A DNA stretch of 64,000 nt from Bradyrhizobium_A sp052115025 (GCF_052115025.1 NZ_JBFRFW010000012.1:62001-126000), one strand, 5' to 3'. Numbered from the stretch's first letter, positions 17,571 through 26,002 are shown. Notes: generated by a model not told the origin, from the sequence alone. A program made the numbers and translations.

Positions 17571-18098
17571 TCAGCGCGGCCGGACGCCGCCGAGATAGTC
17601 GGCGCAGGCCGCGACAGCCTCGCGCAACGAGGGGAAGACATGCCGCACCGCGGTCGCGATCATCAGGTTCTCGCCGAGGCCGAAGTCCTCGATCGCCATA
17701 TGCGCGCCGTCATAGATGACGCCGGCCGCCTCCTGGGCGTCGTCGCCGGCGGTGCGCTCCAGCAGCGTGCGGTGGTCCGTCGTCCAGGCGAACACCGGCT
17801 TGCCGAGCGCCGCCGCGAAGCCGATTTCATAGGCGGTGCCCGGATCCATGTTGGGCCCGCGGAACGGCGAAATCTCCGCGATCACCGCCTCGGCGCGGTG
17901 GATCATGTCCTCGTTGGCGCGGCGGATATGGTCGGCCTGGCGCGCCTTGTCGGCTTCGGTGTCGATCTCGTTGTCCATCGGCCACAGCGGCGTCAGGCCA
18001 TGGGCCCGGCACACCTGCTTCAGCGTGGCCGCGAACTCGGCCACGTCCCGGCGGAACACACCGGGACCCGCCAGGTAGACCTGGGCGCGCGGGATCAC
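17571..18098 (-). CDS. Nucleoside 2-deoxyribosyltransferase family protein
   Basis: A 175-residue protein with the family pattern. The opening VYLAGPGVFRRD forms the nucleotide-binding loop. The central AEAVIAEISPFRGPNMDPGTAYEIGFAAALGKPVFAW contains the aspartate region and the catalytic glutamate in DPGTAYEIG. Such enzymes move deoxyribose between bases or hydrolyse unusual nucleotides in salvage. Its ATG overlaps the stop of the upstream small gene (18095-18098), so the two are coupled. Whether it acts as transferase or hydrolase cannot be told from sequence. Confidence 0.85.
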   Translation of the reverse strand: MIPRAQVYLAGPGVFRRDVAEFAATLKQVCRAHGLTPLWPMDNEIDTEADKARQADHIRRANEDMIHRAEAVIAEISPFRGPNMDPGTAYEIGFAAALGKPVFAWTTDHRTLLERTAGDDAQEAAGVIYDGAHMAIEDFGLGENLMIATAVRHVFPSLREAVAACADYLGGVRPR

Positions 18099-18292
18099 GT
18101 CTTCTGCGCCAGCAGCGCTTCGCGGGCCTTGGTCAGCCGCTCGAGCTCCTCGGTCTGCTGGGTGATGCGATCGGCGACCAGAGCTTCGTTGTTGCCGCCC
18201 GACACGGCGGCGGCCTGCTCCACCAGTTGCCGGATGTTGTCGCGAACGATGGCGATGCGCCTGTCGAGTTCAGCCAGTGAACCGATGCTCAT
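18095..18292 (-). CDS. Small coiled-coil protein, 65 residues, coupled to the deoxyribosyltransferase gene
   Basis: Starts MSIGSLAELDRRIAIVRDNI and is helical throughout, with heptad-like spacing (IRQLVEQAAAV, ITQQTEELERLTKAREALLA). A short coiled coil is likely. The start has a well-placed GGAGCGGC-type ribosome site. The stop overlaps the next gene's start by four bases. Similar tiny helical proteins are common in Rhizobiales, but I cannot assign a function. The 364 bases upstream (18293-18656) hold no gene I can support. Confidence 0.7.
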   Translation of the reverse strand: MSIGSLAELDRRIAIVRDNIRQLVEQAAAVSGGNNEALVADRITQQTEELERLTKAREALLAQKT

Positions 18293-18656
18293 GGGTGCCG
18301 CTCCTTCCCCGGCCGTCCCCGGCCGGCTGCAACGATGATAGCGGCAACTGCCGGAGCCACCAGCGAGAATTTTGCCCGTCGGGCCGGCCGGCCGCCGCCA
18401 CGCCCGCGCTGGGCCGCGGTGCGCCGCCCCTGCCTGCGGCCTCCGCATGGCGTAAAGCCGGCCCGGAATCCGCCTGAAGCCAGCCGGGCGCCGGCGCGCG
18501 GCGACTGTCCACAGGCAAATGCGTGACCGCACCGTGACGGACCGGCAGGGATATCCACACGCCAGGCGCCGCTGCCGGATTTGCCCGGCGACGGCAGCCG
18601 CGATAGGTTCGCGCCCGCTCAAGACCGTCGATGACGCCCCTGCCCGCGAGCCGTGG

Positions 18657-18800
18657 ATGGAAGACCGCTCTTTTTTCGTGACCGTTGTCCTGGTGATGCT
18701 GGCGCTCGCCGCCGGCGAGATCGCCTATGGCATCTACGGGCCGTTCTCCGCGCCCGGCCACGACGCGATGGAATTCAGCAGCCGCAACCGGCTGCGGTGA
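18657..18800 (+). CDS. Small single-span membrane protein, 47 residues
   Basis: Starts MEDRSFFVTVVLVMLALAAG and has one transmembrane helix at residues 6-25, followed by a short polar tail. The frame extends upstream to 18519, but that part is Arg/Cys-rich and not protein-like, so the shorter form is preferred. It lies just before another small secreted-protein gene on the same strand, 13 bases apart. The function is unknown. Confidence 0.5.
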   Translation: MEDRSFFVTVVLVMLALAAGEIAYGIYGPFSAPGHDAMEFSSRNRLR

Positions 18801-18813
18801 TCAGGATCACATC

Positions 18814-19128
18814 ATGATGCGCCATGACCGCCCTTCGCGACTGCTGCTGACCGTCTGTGCCGCGGCGCTGGCTGCCCTGCTGGTGACCACCGCCGACGCC
18901 ACGGCGAAAAGCAGGCGCCCGAAGGTTACCCGCTGGCACGGCTATGGCTTCCTGCCCGGCGTGCGCACGCCCGAGCGGATCGAATGGGAGCGGCGCGTGG
19001 CGCGCGAGCGCGACCCGTTTAACCGCTGGTACGGCTATCCCCGCTACTATCGCGGCCGCTGGAACGGCGGCGGCTTCGGTCCGTGCTGGACCTACACGCC
19101 GATCGGGCCGCACTGGAACTGCGGCTGA
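18814..19128 (+). CDS. Small secreted protein rich in Gly, Tyr, Trp and Arg
   Basis: A 104-residue protein with a Sec signal peptide (MMRHDRPSRLLLTVCAAALA, cleavage near DATA). The mature part is basic and aromatic, ending PYYRGRWNGGGFGPCWTYTP plus a short tail. Two cysteines in the last 20 residues could form a disulphide. This pattern is widespread among short exported proteins of Bradyrhizobium-like bacteria, with no known role. Two adjacent ATGs (18814, 18817) are both possible starts. Confidence 0.65.
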   Translation: MMRHDRPSRLLLTVCAAALAALLVTTADATAKSRRPKVTRWHGYGFLPGVRTPERIEWERRVARERDPFNRWYGYPRYYRGRWNGGGFGPCWTYTPIGPHWNCG

Positions 19129-19177
19129 GCCGACCTTTCATGCGGCGCGGAGCACGCCGCGCCGCCGGCCGCGGCCA

Positions 19178-21160
19178 TCATGCCGCCCGCTCGGTCGCCA
19201 CGAGGTCGCGCACGATCGCCAGCGCCGCGTCATTGGCCTCGAAACGCATGAACACGCCGTCGCCGGCGATGCGCGACACCGCGCCGGCGAGCCGCGCCGG
19301 GACGCCGTCGATCGCCAGCATCAGCGCCGTGCCGGCGGCGACCTTGCCGACGTCCCCGATCACGGTCGCCCCGGCCGTCGACAGATCACGCACCTGAACG
19401 CGATGGGTGCGGCCGCCGACCGTGACGCTGCCGGCACGCTCCATCGTCCTGCGCGGCTCGAAGCGGCGATCGACATCCGACGTCGAGGTGCGGATCACCC
19501 GCACCAGGATGGTGCGCAGGTCGTCGACCTTGCCGGCGATCTCGGTCGATCCGTTCTGGATCTCGGACGCCCGCCGCCCGGTCTCGATCGCTTCCTGCGA
19601 CACAGTGGCGATCTGCGCCGCGACCTCGCGCGCCGCCCCCGAGGTCTCGTCCACGGTGCGCGCGATCTCGCGGGTGACGGCGTTCTGCTCCTCGATCGCC
19701 GCGGCGATGGCCGAGGACACCGTCTCGACATGGCCGATCGCCTTGCCGATGGCGGTGATGGAGTCCACCGACTCCCGCGTCGCATCCTGGATCTCGGCGA
19801 TCTGCTGCGAAATCTCGCCGGTGGCGTTGGCGGTCTGCTGCGCCAGCGATTTCACCTCGGAGGCGACGACCGCAAAGCCGCGTCCGGCCTCGCCGGCACG
19901 CGCCGCCTCGATGGTGGCGTTGAGCGCCAAGAGGTTGGTCTGGCTCGCGATCTCGCTGATCAGCTTGGTGACGGTGCCGACCTTCTCGGCCGCCTGCGCC
20001 AGCTTGCCGATGGTCGACTGCGCCATCTCCGACGCCGACACCGCCTGCGCGGTCAGCGCCTTCGACGAATTGACCTGGGAGGCGATCTCCGCGATCGAGG
20101 CGCTGAGCTGCGAGGACGCCGCGGCGACCGTCTGGGCGTTCGTCAGCGCTTCCTCGGCGGCCGCGGCGACGCTCGCGCTGTTCTTGCCGAGCTGCACGGC
20201 GGAGCCGGTCATGTGGGCGGCATTCGCCGCCATCCGCTCGGTACCGGCGGAGACCTGCGTCACCGCCGCGGTGGTTTCCCGCTCCACGGTGTCGGCCATC
20301 TCCTGCAGGGCGCGGCGCTTGAAGTCCTCGGCGGCCTGCCGCCGCTCCTCGTCGAGCGCGGCTTCCGCCCGCGCCTTGTCCGCGGCGCGGATGCGGAACT
20401 GGTCGATCGAGCGCGCCATGTCGCCGAGCTCGTCGCGGCGCGTCAGCCCGGGCAGCGCGATGGCGAAATCGCCCGCGCCGAGGCGCGTCAGTGCCGCCGT
20501 CATCGCCACCATCGCGCTCGAGATCTTGCGGGCGATCAGCAGCGTCACCGCGCCGAGCAGGACCATGACGACAAACGCGGCCAGCGCCACGTCACGCACG
20601 CTCTGCCACAGCTGGGCGTCGAGATCGTCGATATAGACGCCGGTGCCGATGATCCAGTTCCAGGGCGCGAAGCCGACGACATAGGACAGCTTGGGCTGCG
20701 GCGCATCCTTGCCCGGCTTCGGCCACTGGTAATCGACGAAACCGGCGCCGTCCTTCTTCACCACATCGACGAACTCGACGAACAGCCGCTTGCCGCTGGG
20801 ATCCTTGATGCCGCTGAGGTCCTTGCCGTTCAGTTCCGCCTTCTCCGGATGCATGATCATGCGAGGCGCGAGATCGTTGATCCAGAAATAGTCGCCGCTG
20901 CCGTAGCGCAGCCTGGCGATGCGGGCGGCGGCGCTGGCGCGGGCGGCCTCGTCGGTCGCCTGTCCCTGCGCGATCTTGCCGTGCTCCTCGCGGGCGATCC
21001 CGAGCGCGAGCTGCGCGAGATGGCTGAGCTCGCTCTGGCGCTGCTGCTTGAGCGACTGGGCGAGGTTCGCAGTCTGCATCAGCGCCAGACCGATCAGGCA
21101 GCAGAAGCTGAGCCCGATGATGCAGTAGATGCGGAAACTGACAGAGAGCCGGCGAAACAT
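19178..21160 (-). CDS. Methyl-accepting chemotaxis protein with sCache_2 sensor and C-terminal PilZ domain
   Basis: A 660-residue receptor. It has a first membrane helix at about 10-30 and a periplasmic Cache-type domain (GSGDYFWINDLAPRMIMHPE, GFAPWNWIIGTGVYIDDLDA). A second helix, HAMP and signalling bundle follow (IASQTNLLALNATIEAARAG). After the bundle, the last ~100 residues form a PilZ domain with RRFEPRR (RxxxR) and DLSTAGA (DxSxxG), the two cyclic-di-GMP-binding motifs. The receptor could therefore read both an external ligand and cyclic-di-GMP. The start ATG at 21160 places the first helix near the N-terminus. The upstream extension is not conserved-looking. Confidence 0.92.
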   Translation of the reverse strand: MFRRLSVSFRIYCIIGLSFCCLIGLALMQTANLAQSLKQQRQSELSHLAQLALGIAREEHGKIAQGQATDEAARASAAARIARLRYGSGDYFWINDLAPRMIMHPEKAELNGKDLSGIKDPSGKRLFVEFVDVVKKDGAGFVDYQWPKPGKDAPQPKLSYVVGFAPWNWIIGTGVYIDDLDAQLWQSVRDVALAAFVVMVLLGAVTLLIARKISSAMVAMTAALTRLGAGDFAIALPGLTRRDELGDMARSIDQFRIRAADKARAEAALDEERRQAAEDFKRRALQEMADTVERETTAAVTQVSAGTERMAANAAHMTGSAVQLGKNSASVAAAAEEALTNAQTVAAASSQLSASIAEIASQVNSSKALTAQAVSASEMAQSTIGKLAQAAEKVGTVTKLISEIASQTNLLALNATIEAARAGEAGRGFAVVASEVKSLAQQTANATGEISQQIAEIQDATRESVDSITAIGKAIGHVETVSSAIAAAIEEQNAVTREIARTVDETSGAAREVAAQIATVSQEAIETGRRASEIQNGSTEIAGKVDDLRTILVRVIRTSTSDVDRRFEPRRTMERAGSVTVGGRTHRVQVRDLSTAGATVIGDVGKVAAGTALMLAIDGVPARLAGAVSRIAGDGVFMRFEANDAALAIVRDLVATERAA

Positions 21161-21532
21161 CAGAACATTCCCGTAATGACGAAGGCGCAAAATGTGAATC
21201 GGTCCGCTTAAACTGTCATGGCAAAGCTTCCACAATCTTAATCAGGCGATCGTGCGCTATAATTTCCGGAGCGCAATGTGCACGACCACAAGACATTCCA
21301 TACTTGACGACGTCGCGTTTTGAGCGACTGCGGCGCTTTCCGGCGAATCGCGCCGTCGCGGCGCAACGGGGATCCTGCCCCTCCGCGGCGCGAGGCAGCC
21401 CCTGATCGAACGCCGGAGCCAACCCGCCGGCCCGAATGACAGGCGAAACGGCCGCCGGTGACCGCGCCTCGTATCGCGGCGGCACCGGCACGCGGTTCAG
21501 CCCTGGTCAACTCTTTATATGATAACCTTCCT

Positions 21533-22543
21533 ATGATTGATTCGACGCCGAGGCATCGCACGCTCATGCTGACAGGCCCGCACGATCCCCTGCACCGCTT
21601 CCCCACGGTCCGCACCACCGACCCGGAGGAGTTCAGGCACGCGCTGCTGAACGTCTATGGCGCCCGCGCGCTGACCGTTCACGACCCCGCCCGGCTCAGG
21701 ACGCGCGGCAACTTCCTGCGGCTCGGCTCCATCGCACTCGGCTTCAGCGCCTGCGAGGCCCCGGCGGACGTGCGGTTCGACGGCGCCGACTTCGCCCGCG
21801 TGCAGATCGCGCTCGCCGGGCGCGCCCGCACCACCAGCGGCGGCCGCACCGTGGACATCGACAGCGGGCAATACTGCATCACCTCGCCGGACCGCCCGGC
21901 GACGCTGGAATATGGCGCGGACTTCGAGCACCTGGTGCTGCGGGTGGACCGCAATGCGCTGCTGCGCAAGCTGACCGCGCTGATCGGGGTTCCGCCGCAT
22001 GGCGGCATCGAATTCGACGCCGCGGCGTTCACCAGCCTCGCCGCCGTGCACGGGCTGCGCGACCTGATGCTGTTCCTGGCGCGCCAGCTCGATGGCGAAG
22101 CGTCGCAATTGCCGGCGCTGGCGCTTGCGGAAATCGAGCAGGCCCTGATCGTCGGGCTGCTCACCACTGGCCGGCACCGCTTCAGCGACGTGCTGCAGCA
22201 GGATCCGCCCGGCGCCAGTGCCGCCCAGGTGCTGCGCGCGGAAGCCTATATCGAGGCGCACTGGGACAGCCCGCTGACCGTCGACGACCTCGTGGCGGCG
22301 ACCGGGATCGGCGCGCGCAGCCTGTTTCGCGCGTTCCAGACGGCACGAGGCTATTCGCCGATGGCGTTCGCCAAGACGCTGCGCCTGCGCAAGGCCCGCG
22401 AGATCCTGCTGATCGACGGCTTGAGTGTCGGCGAAGCCGCGTTCCGCTGCGGCTTCAGCAATCTCGGCCACTTCGCCCGCGACTACCGCAACGCTTTCGG
22501 CGAAAAGCCGTCGGCGACACGCGCCCGCGCACGCGGACGCTGA
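21533..22543 (+). CDS. AraC-family transcriptional regulator
   Basis: A 336-residue protein. The N-terminal part resembles the AraC-binding-like domain (GADFARVQIALAGRARTTSG, then PDRPATLEYGADFEHLVLRV). The C-terminal ~100 residues carry the two helix-turn-helix motifs (LTVDDLVAATGIGARSLFRAF and SVGEAAFRCGFSNLGHFARDY). The ending FGEKPSATRAR is typical. ATGs at 21458, 21533 and 21566 are all in frame. 21533 follows a TATATGATA -10-like stretch, so an even shorter form is possible. It is convergent with the CBS gene; a pair of palindromic repeats fills the gap. The 372 bases upstream (21161-21532) show no other gene. Confidence 0.9.
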   Translation: MIDSTPRHRTLMLTGPHDPLHRFPTVRTTDPEEFRHALLNVYGARALTVHDPARLRTRGNFLRLGSIALGFSACEAPADVRFDGADFARVQIALAGRARTTSGGRTVDIDSGQYCITSPDRPATLEYGADFEHLVLRVDRNALLRKLTALIGVPPHGGIEFDAAAFTSLAAVHGLRDLMLFLARQLDGEASQLPALALAEIEQALIVGLLTTGRHRFSDVLQQDPPGASAAQVLRAEAYIEAHWDSPLTVDDLVAATGIGARSLFRAFQTARGYSPMAFAKTLRLRKAREILLIDGLSVGEAAFRCGFSNLGHFARDYRNAFGEKPSATRARARGR

Positions 22544-22555
22544 GCGGCGCGCCGG

Positions 22556-22632
22556 CCGGTGTGCTGAACGCGACATTCGTGAGATTGCGCGGCCGGCTCA
22601 TTCAGGAACGTCGCGATCATAAAGCACACTAG
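22556..22632. repeat. Palindromic repeat element A, copy 1
   Basis: A 77-base element that aligns without gaps to 55232-55308, at roughly 85 percent identity by eye. Its ends are GTGTGCT and AGCACAC, and the right end finishes in CTAG. Internal arms (GAACGCGACATTCGTGA against TTCAGGAACGTCGCGATC) make it an imperfect hairpin. It sits between convergent genes, where it could act as a two-way transcription stop. Confidence 0.85.
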
Positions 22633-22636
22633 AAAC

Positions 22637-22656
22637 GCTGCGAACCCCGACACTAG
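22637..22656. repeat. Right-hand remnant of palindromic repeat element B
   Basis: GCGAACCCCGACACTAG (22640-22656) matches the right end of element B at 55380-55396 (GCGAACCGGGACACTAG) in 15 of 17 bases. It follows element A directly, the same A-then-B order as at 55232-55396. Its CTAG contains the stop codon of the CBS-BON gene (minus strand 22653-22655). Confidence 0.75.
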
Positions 22657-23393
22657 CCGGCCTGCCGTGCCGGCGCCTCCGGCGCGATCGCATCCGGCTC
22701 GATCACGTACAGCCCCGACATCGGATCGACCCAGTACAGGTGGTCGCGCACCTTCCTGACGCCGGCGACGTTTTCCGCGGCGACGGTGATGGCCTGGCGG
22801 ACATGGTCGTCGGTGATCGCGCCATAGAGGTCCACGACGCCGTCGCACACCATGACATTGATGCCGATCGGCGCCCACTGGCCCTGCTCGATGGCCGCGA
22901 CGATGCGCCGGCGAATGTGGTCGTCGTCCGCGGTCGGATCCGGCACCTCGCGCGCCAGACTCGCCACCGCGCGGACGAAATTCTGGCGGCTGATGATGCC
23001 GACCACCGCGCTGCCGCGCATCACCGGCACGCGCTTGACATGGCGGCGCTCCATCAACGCGACGATGTCGTCGAGCGGTGTATCCTCGTCGACGGTGGCA
23101 ACGTCCGGCGTCATCACCTCCTCGACCCGGCGGCCGGCGGCGCGGACATAGTCCTCGGCATCGCGGCCCGGGCCGAGCACGAAGGACAGCCAGCGCGGCC
23201 GCCGCTTGTGCGTGCCGATCTCGCGCCGGCGCAGGAAATCGCGCTCGGTCACCATGCCGACCAGCCGGCCGGCCGCATCGATCACCGGCAGTCCGCTGAT
23301 ATGGTTCTCGATCATCAGGCGCGCGGCGCGCTCGGTGGTGGCGTCCGGCGTCACGGAAATCACCTTGCGCGTCATGATGTGGTGGGCCTTCAT
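22653..23393 (-). CDS. CBS-pair and BON domain protein
   Basis: A 246-residue protein. CBS 1 starts at MKAHHIMTRKVISVTPDATT and runs to GMVTERDFLRR. CBS 2 (VEEVMTPDVATVDEDTPLDD to GIISRQNFV) follows, and the last ~80 residues form a BON domain (IRRRIVAAIEQGQWAPIGIN, then VDLYGAITDD). CBS pairs bind adenosine nucleotides and BON domains bind membranes or partner proteins, so an energy-state stress role is likely. The divergent region to the universal stress gene has two FNR/FixK-type boxes, one 92 bases upstream of this start. The stop codon lies inside a repeat end. Confidence 0.9.
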   Translation of the reverse strand: MKAHHIMTRKVISVTPDATTERAARLMIENHISGLPVIDAAGRLVGMVTERDFLRRREIGTHKRRPRWLSFVLGPGRDAEDYVRAAGRRVEEVMTPDVATVDEDTPLDDIVALMERRHVKRVPVMRGSAVVGIISRQNFVRAVASLAREVPDPTADDDHIRRRIVAAIEQGQWAPIGINVMVCDGVVDLYGAITDDHVRQAITVAAENVAGVRKVRDHLYWVDPMSGLYVIEPDAIAPEAPARQAG

Positions 23394-23484
23394 CGCCTCG
23401 TCTCCCGTTCCTGCACGCCGCCTGGCTGAAAGTCCGCCGGGGCCCGGCATCATGAAAAGCGTACCGGCGTGGACATGGCCGGCC

Positions 23485-23498
23485 TTGATGCAGCTCAA
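23485..23498 (-). promoter_or_regulatory. FNR/FixK box upstream of the CBS-BON gene
   Basis: TTGATGCAGCTCAA fits TTGA-N6-TCAA exactly. It lies 92 bases before the CBS-BON start and 96 bases before the universal stress gene start, so it could serve either. Confidence 0.6.
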
Positions 23499-23521
23499 CT
23501 CCCGCCAGGGAGGCGCGCCGT

Positions 23522-23535
23522 TTGCGGCAGATCAA
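23522..23535 (+). promoter_or_regulatory. FNR/FixK box upstream of the universal stress gene
   Basis: TTGCGGCAGATCAA fits the relaxed FixK pattern TTG(A/C)-N6-TCAA. It is 58 bases before the chosen ATG at 23594, a common activator distance. This argues against the longer frame that starts inside the box. Confidence 0.5.
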
Positions 23536-23593
23536 GCGCCCGCCCCGGCTCTCCGGCTACCAATGGCGCATCCTGCAACCGATGGAGCGCCTC

Positions 23594-24475
23594 ATGGCCG
23601 CCAGGGACCTTCTGCTGCCGCTGCTCAGCTATCCGCTGCCGCTGTCGACGGACGCGATCGAGCGCGCGGTGCGGCTCGCCCGCGGGCTGTCGCAGGCCCA
23701 CGGCCCCGACGGCCGCTTTCCGGAAATTCCCACCCGGGTGACGGGCCTCGTGTACGAGATCGAGCTCGAGGCCGGCCTCTACTTCGAAGGTGCCGACTTC
23801 GGCAGCTTCCTCGACCAGGAAACGCGCAAGAGCGCGCTCAACGCCGACCGCCTCACCGCGGCGTTCGAGGCCGCCGCGACCCACCACAACGTCCGCCACG
23901 TCTGCCGGCGCGAGCGCCGCACGGTGGACGCCGCCGCACGCCACCTCGTCGACGAAGCCCGCCTGCACCAGGCCACCATCCTGCCGATGCGGCGGGACGA
24001 CATCAACCAGCAGGACCTCGCCGTCCGGCTGCTGTTCGGCTCGGGACGCCCGATGCTGATCGGTCCGGAAAGCCCGGCGCGGCAGCCTGCGAGCGCGTTC
24101 GGCACCGTCGCGGTGGCCTGGGACGGCAGCCGCTCCGCGACCCGCGCCGTCGCCGACGCCATGCCGTTCCTGCGCCGCGCCGCCGCGGTGCGGATCTTCA
24201 CCGCGACCGACGACAAGCCAGCCGCGGCGGAAGCCCGCGCCGACGATCTGGCCGCGCATCTTGCGCTGCAGGGCGTGACGGCGAGCGTCGACGCCATCCG
24301 CAAGACCGATGCCCACTCCATCGGCTCGTTCATGGAATCCTATGTCGCGGCCCACCAGGTCGACCTGCTGGTGATGGGCGCCTACGGCCACTCGCGGCTG
24401 CGCGAGTTTCTGCTCGGCGGCGCCACCCGCGCGATCCTGATGAATCCGCCATGCTGGGTGCTGCTGTCGCACTAG
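23594..24475 (+). CDS. Universal stress protein (UspA family), tandem-domain type
   Basis: A 293-residue protein. The N-terminal half starts MAARDLLLPLLSYPLPLSTD and resembles a divergent Usp domain. The C-terminal half is clearer, with TVAVAWDGSRSATRAVADAM and the ATP-loop-like VMGAYGHSRLREFLLGGATR. It may bind ATP and act in anaerobic or starvation survival. The ATG at 23594 has GGAG 6 bases upstream. In-frame ATGs at 23522 and 23582 are less likely. An FNR/FixK box lies upstream. The TAG stop is the left CTAG end of repeat B at 24472. Confidence 0.88.
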   Translation: MAARDLLLPLLSYPLPLSTDAIERAVRLARGLSQAHGPDGRFPEIPTRVTGLVYEIELEAGLYFEGADFGSFLDQETRKSALNADRLTAAFEAAATHHNVRHVCRRERRTVDAAARHLVDEARLHQATILPMRRDDINQQDLAVRLLFGSGRPMLIGPESPARQPASAFGTVAVAWDGSRSATRAVADAMPFLRRAAAVRIFTATDDKPAAAEARADDLAAHLALQGVTASVDAIRKTDAHSIGSFMESYVAAHQVDLLVMGAYGHSRLREFLLGGATRAILMNPPCWVLLSH

Positions 24476-24528
24476 TGTCTGGGTTCGCAAGCCGCGAAAT
24501 CGAGCAAACTTCGGATTGCGGACACTAG
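24472..24528. repeat. Palindromic repeat element B, short copy
   Basis: A 57-base element with ends CTAGTGTC and GACACTAG and imperfect inner arms (GGTTCGCAAG against CGGATTGCG). It matches the ends of the 75-base copy at 55322-55396. It lies between two convergent genes, and its left CTAG provides the universal stress gene's stop codon. Confidence 0.85.
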
Positions 24529-24552
24529 CTCAGCGCGGTCGCCGCCACGATG

Positions 24553-25002
24553 TCAGTTCTGGTGGAGCGTGGCGGCTGGATGCGGACGTGCGGCCAGCGC
24601 CTGCGCCGTCGGGCACGACGGCTTGGCATCGAGGGCGGCAGCAAAGGGCTGCTCGATGAAAATGGAGTGGCACGCGGAATGGACGGCGATCTCCCGCGCA
24701 CTTGCGGCGATCGCCTCGTCGATGAGGCGGCCCGGCAGGTAGGCGACGATCATGTCGCCGATGCACAGCCGGCGGCGGGCGCGCAGATCGACATCGACGC
24801 GGTAGCTGAACAGCGCGTGGATGATGCCGCGGCAGTCGCGAATCGTCATCACGCCGCCCTCCGCGGCGCCGCCGCGGCCGCGCTTGCGGGCATACTGCAG
24901 CCAATCCGCCAGCGAGACGCTGGCGTCGTGCAGATAGACCAGGGGATAAGCGGCCCTCGCGCCTTCCCCGGTCAGGGGGAGTGCCTGAAACTGCTCGATC
25001 AT
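24553..25002 (-). CDS. Conserved-looking hypothetical protein, possibly GNAT-related
   Basis: A 149-residue soluble protein starting MIEQFQALPLTGEGARAAYP. The segment VSLADWLQYARKRGRG followed by GGVMTIRDCRGIIHALFSYR looks like the first strands of an acetyltransferase-type fold, but no acetyl-CoA motif is visible. The call is therefore weak. An FNR box (25056-25069) lies 54 bases upstream of its start, and the oxygen-sensor gene is divergent from it. A role in the low-oxygen response is suggested by context only. Confidence 0.6.
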   Translation of the reverse strand: MIEQFQALPLTGEGARAAYPLVYLHDASVSLADWLQYARKRGRGGAAEGGVMTIRDCRGIIHALFSYRVDVDLRARRRLCIGDMIVAYLPGRLIDEAIAASAREIAVHSACHSIFIEQPFAAALDAKPSCPTAQALAARPHPAATLHQN

Positions 25003-25055
25003 TCACAAGATGTCCTGCTTTCGTCGACAATGCTGCGGCGCCCGATGCGCCGGCA

Positions 25056-25069
25056 TTGATCTGGATCAA
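25056..25069 (-). promoter_or_regulatory. FNR box in the divergent fnr promoter region, left copy
   Basis: TTGATCTGGATCAA is a perfect match to the FNR consensus TTGAT-N4-ATCAA. It lies 54 bases before the unknown leftward gene and 69 bases before the FnrN-like regulator start. Confidence 0.8.
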
Positions 25070-25081
25070 CGACGATGCCCG

Positions 25082-25095
25082 TTGATCCAGATCAA
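25082..25095 (+). promoter_or_regulatory. FNR box in the fnr promoter region, right copy
   Basis: TTGATCCAGATCAA is a second perfect TTGAT-N4-ATCAA site, 42 bases before the regulator ATG. A box this close to the start suggests autorepression, as known for fnrN genes. That role is an inference. Confidence 0.8.
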
Positions 25096-25137
25096 GTGAG
25101 GCATGCGATCTCGTCCCGAACCAGAGTGGACAGCCCC

Positions 25138-25890
25138 ATGACATTGACCGAGCCGTGGAACGACACCCGCGCCGGGGGGCGCAAGCGCGCCTGCACCCAG
25201 AGCTGCGAGGAGAGCCACTGCGCCGACTGCAAGGTGCGCACGATCAGCGTCTGCGGCGCGCTGGAACCGTCCGAGTTCGAGGAACTGGAACAGCTCAGCC
25301 ATCCGGCGACCTTCGCGCCGAAGGCGATGCTGTTCGAGCAGGGCGCGCTCGCCGGCAACCTGTTCAACGTCACCGAGGGCGTGGTGCGGCTGTACAAGTC
25401 GCTGCCCGACGGCCGGCGGCAGATCGTCGGCTTCGCGCTGGCCGGCGACTTCCTCGGCCTCGCGCTGATGGACCGCTATGGCGTCACCGCCGAAGCGGTG
25501 ACGCAGGTCAAGGCCTGCCGCTTCACCCGCGCCGCCTTCCTGACCTACATCGACGACAAGGCGCATCTGCTGCGCCGCCTGCACGAGTTCGCCGGTCACG
25601 AGCTGAGCCTCGCCCAGGACCAGATGCTGCTGCTCGGCCGCCGCAGCGCCGAGGAGAAGATCGCCGCATTCCTGCTCAACCTGCAGGCGCGCTATGCCCG
25701 GATCGGCTCGGCCTCGGTGACCATCCCGCTGCCGATGAGCCGCCAGGACATCGCCGACCATCTCGGCCTCACCATCGAGACGGTGAGCCGCACACTGACC
25801 AAGCTGTCGCGCGACAAGACCATCCTGATCGTGCCGGATGGCGTGCGGCTGCTCAACAATGAGCGGCTCGACCAGCTCACCGCGGCGTGA
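25138..25890 (+). CDS. FNR-type oxygen-sensing regulator (FnrN/AadR-like)
   Basis: A 250-residue Crp/Fnr protein. The N-terminal cysteine set (Cys19, 23, 28, 31, 39) includes C-x2-C-x7-C, the FnrL/FnrN/AadR spacing for three [4Fe-4S] ligands. The fourth is probably the Cys in QVKACRFTR, aligned with E. coli FNR Cys122. The cyclic-nucleotide-like beta roll, dimer helix and helix-turn-helix (MSRQDIADHLGLTIETVSRT) follow. The E..SR contacts predict binding to TTGAT-N4-ATCAA. Two such boxes precede its gene and more occur in the neighbouring genes. The ATG at 25138 was chosen because the boxes occupy the longer frame. Confidence 0.93.
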   Translation: MTLTEPWNDTRAGGRKRACTQSCEESHCADCKVRTISVCGALEPSEFEELEQLSHPATFAPKAMLFEQGALAGNLFNVTEGVVRLYKSLPDGRRQIVGFALAGDFLGLALMDRYGVTAEAVTQVKACRFTRAAFLTYIDDKAHLLRRLHEFAGHELSLAQDQMLLLGRRSAEEKIAAFLLNLQARYARIGSASVTIPLPMSRQDIADHLGLTIETVSRTLTKLSRDKTILIVPDGVRLLNNERLDQLTAA

Positions 25891-25935
25891 CGCTGGCGCG
25901 CGCGGCCGTTCGCCGCGGAGCAGCCCTTTGTGGAT

Positions 25936-25949
25936 TTGATCGAGGTCAA
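25936..25949 (+). promoter_or_regulatory. FNR/FixK box upstream of the 33-residue membrane protein
   Basis: TTGATCGAGGTCAA fits TTGA-N6-TCAA, with one half-site TTGAT and the other GTCAA. It lies 54 bases before the small gene's ATG. Confidence 0.65.
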
Positions 25950-26002
25950 ACGCTTTTCCGCACCGGAGCTCTATGCATGAGGCTTCGCAAGGAGAAATGC
26001 AG

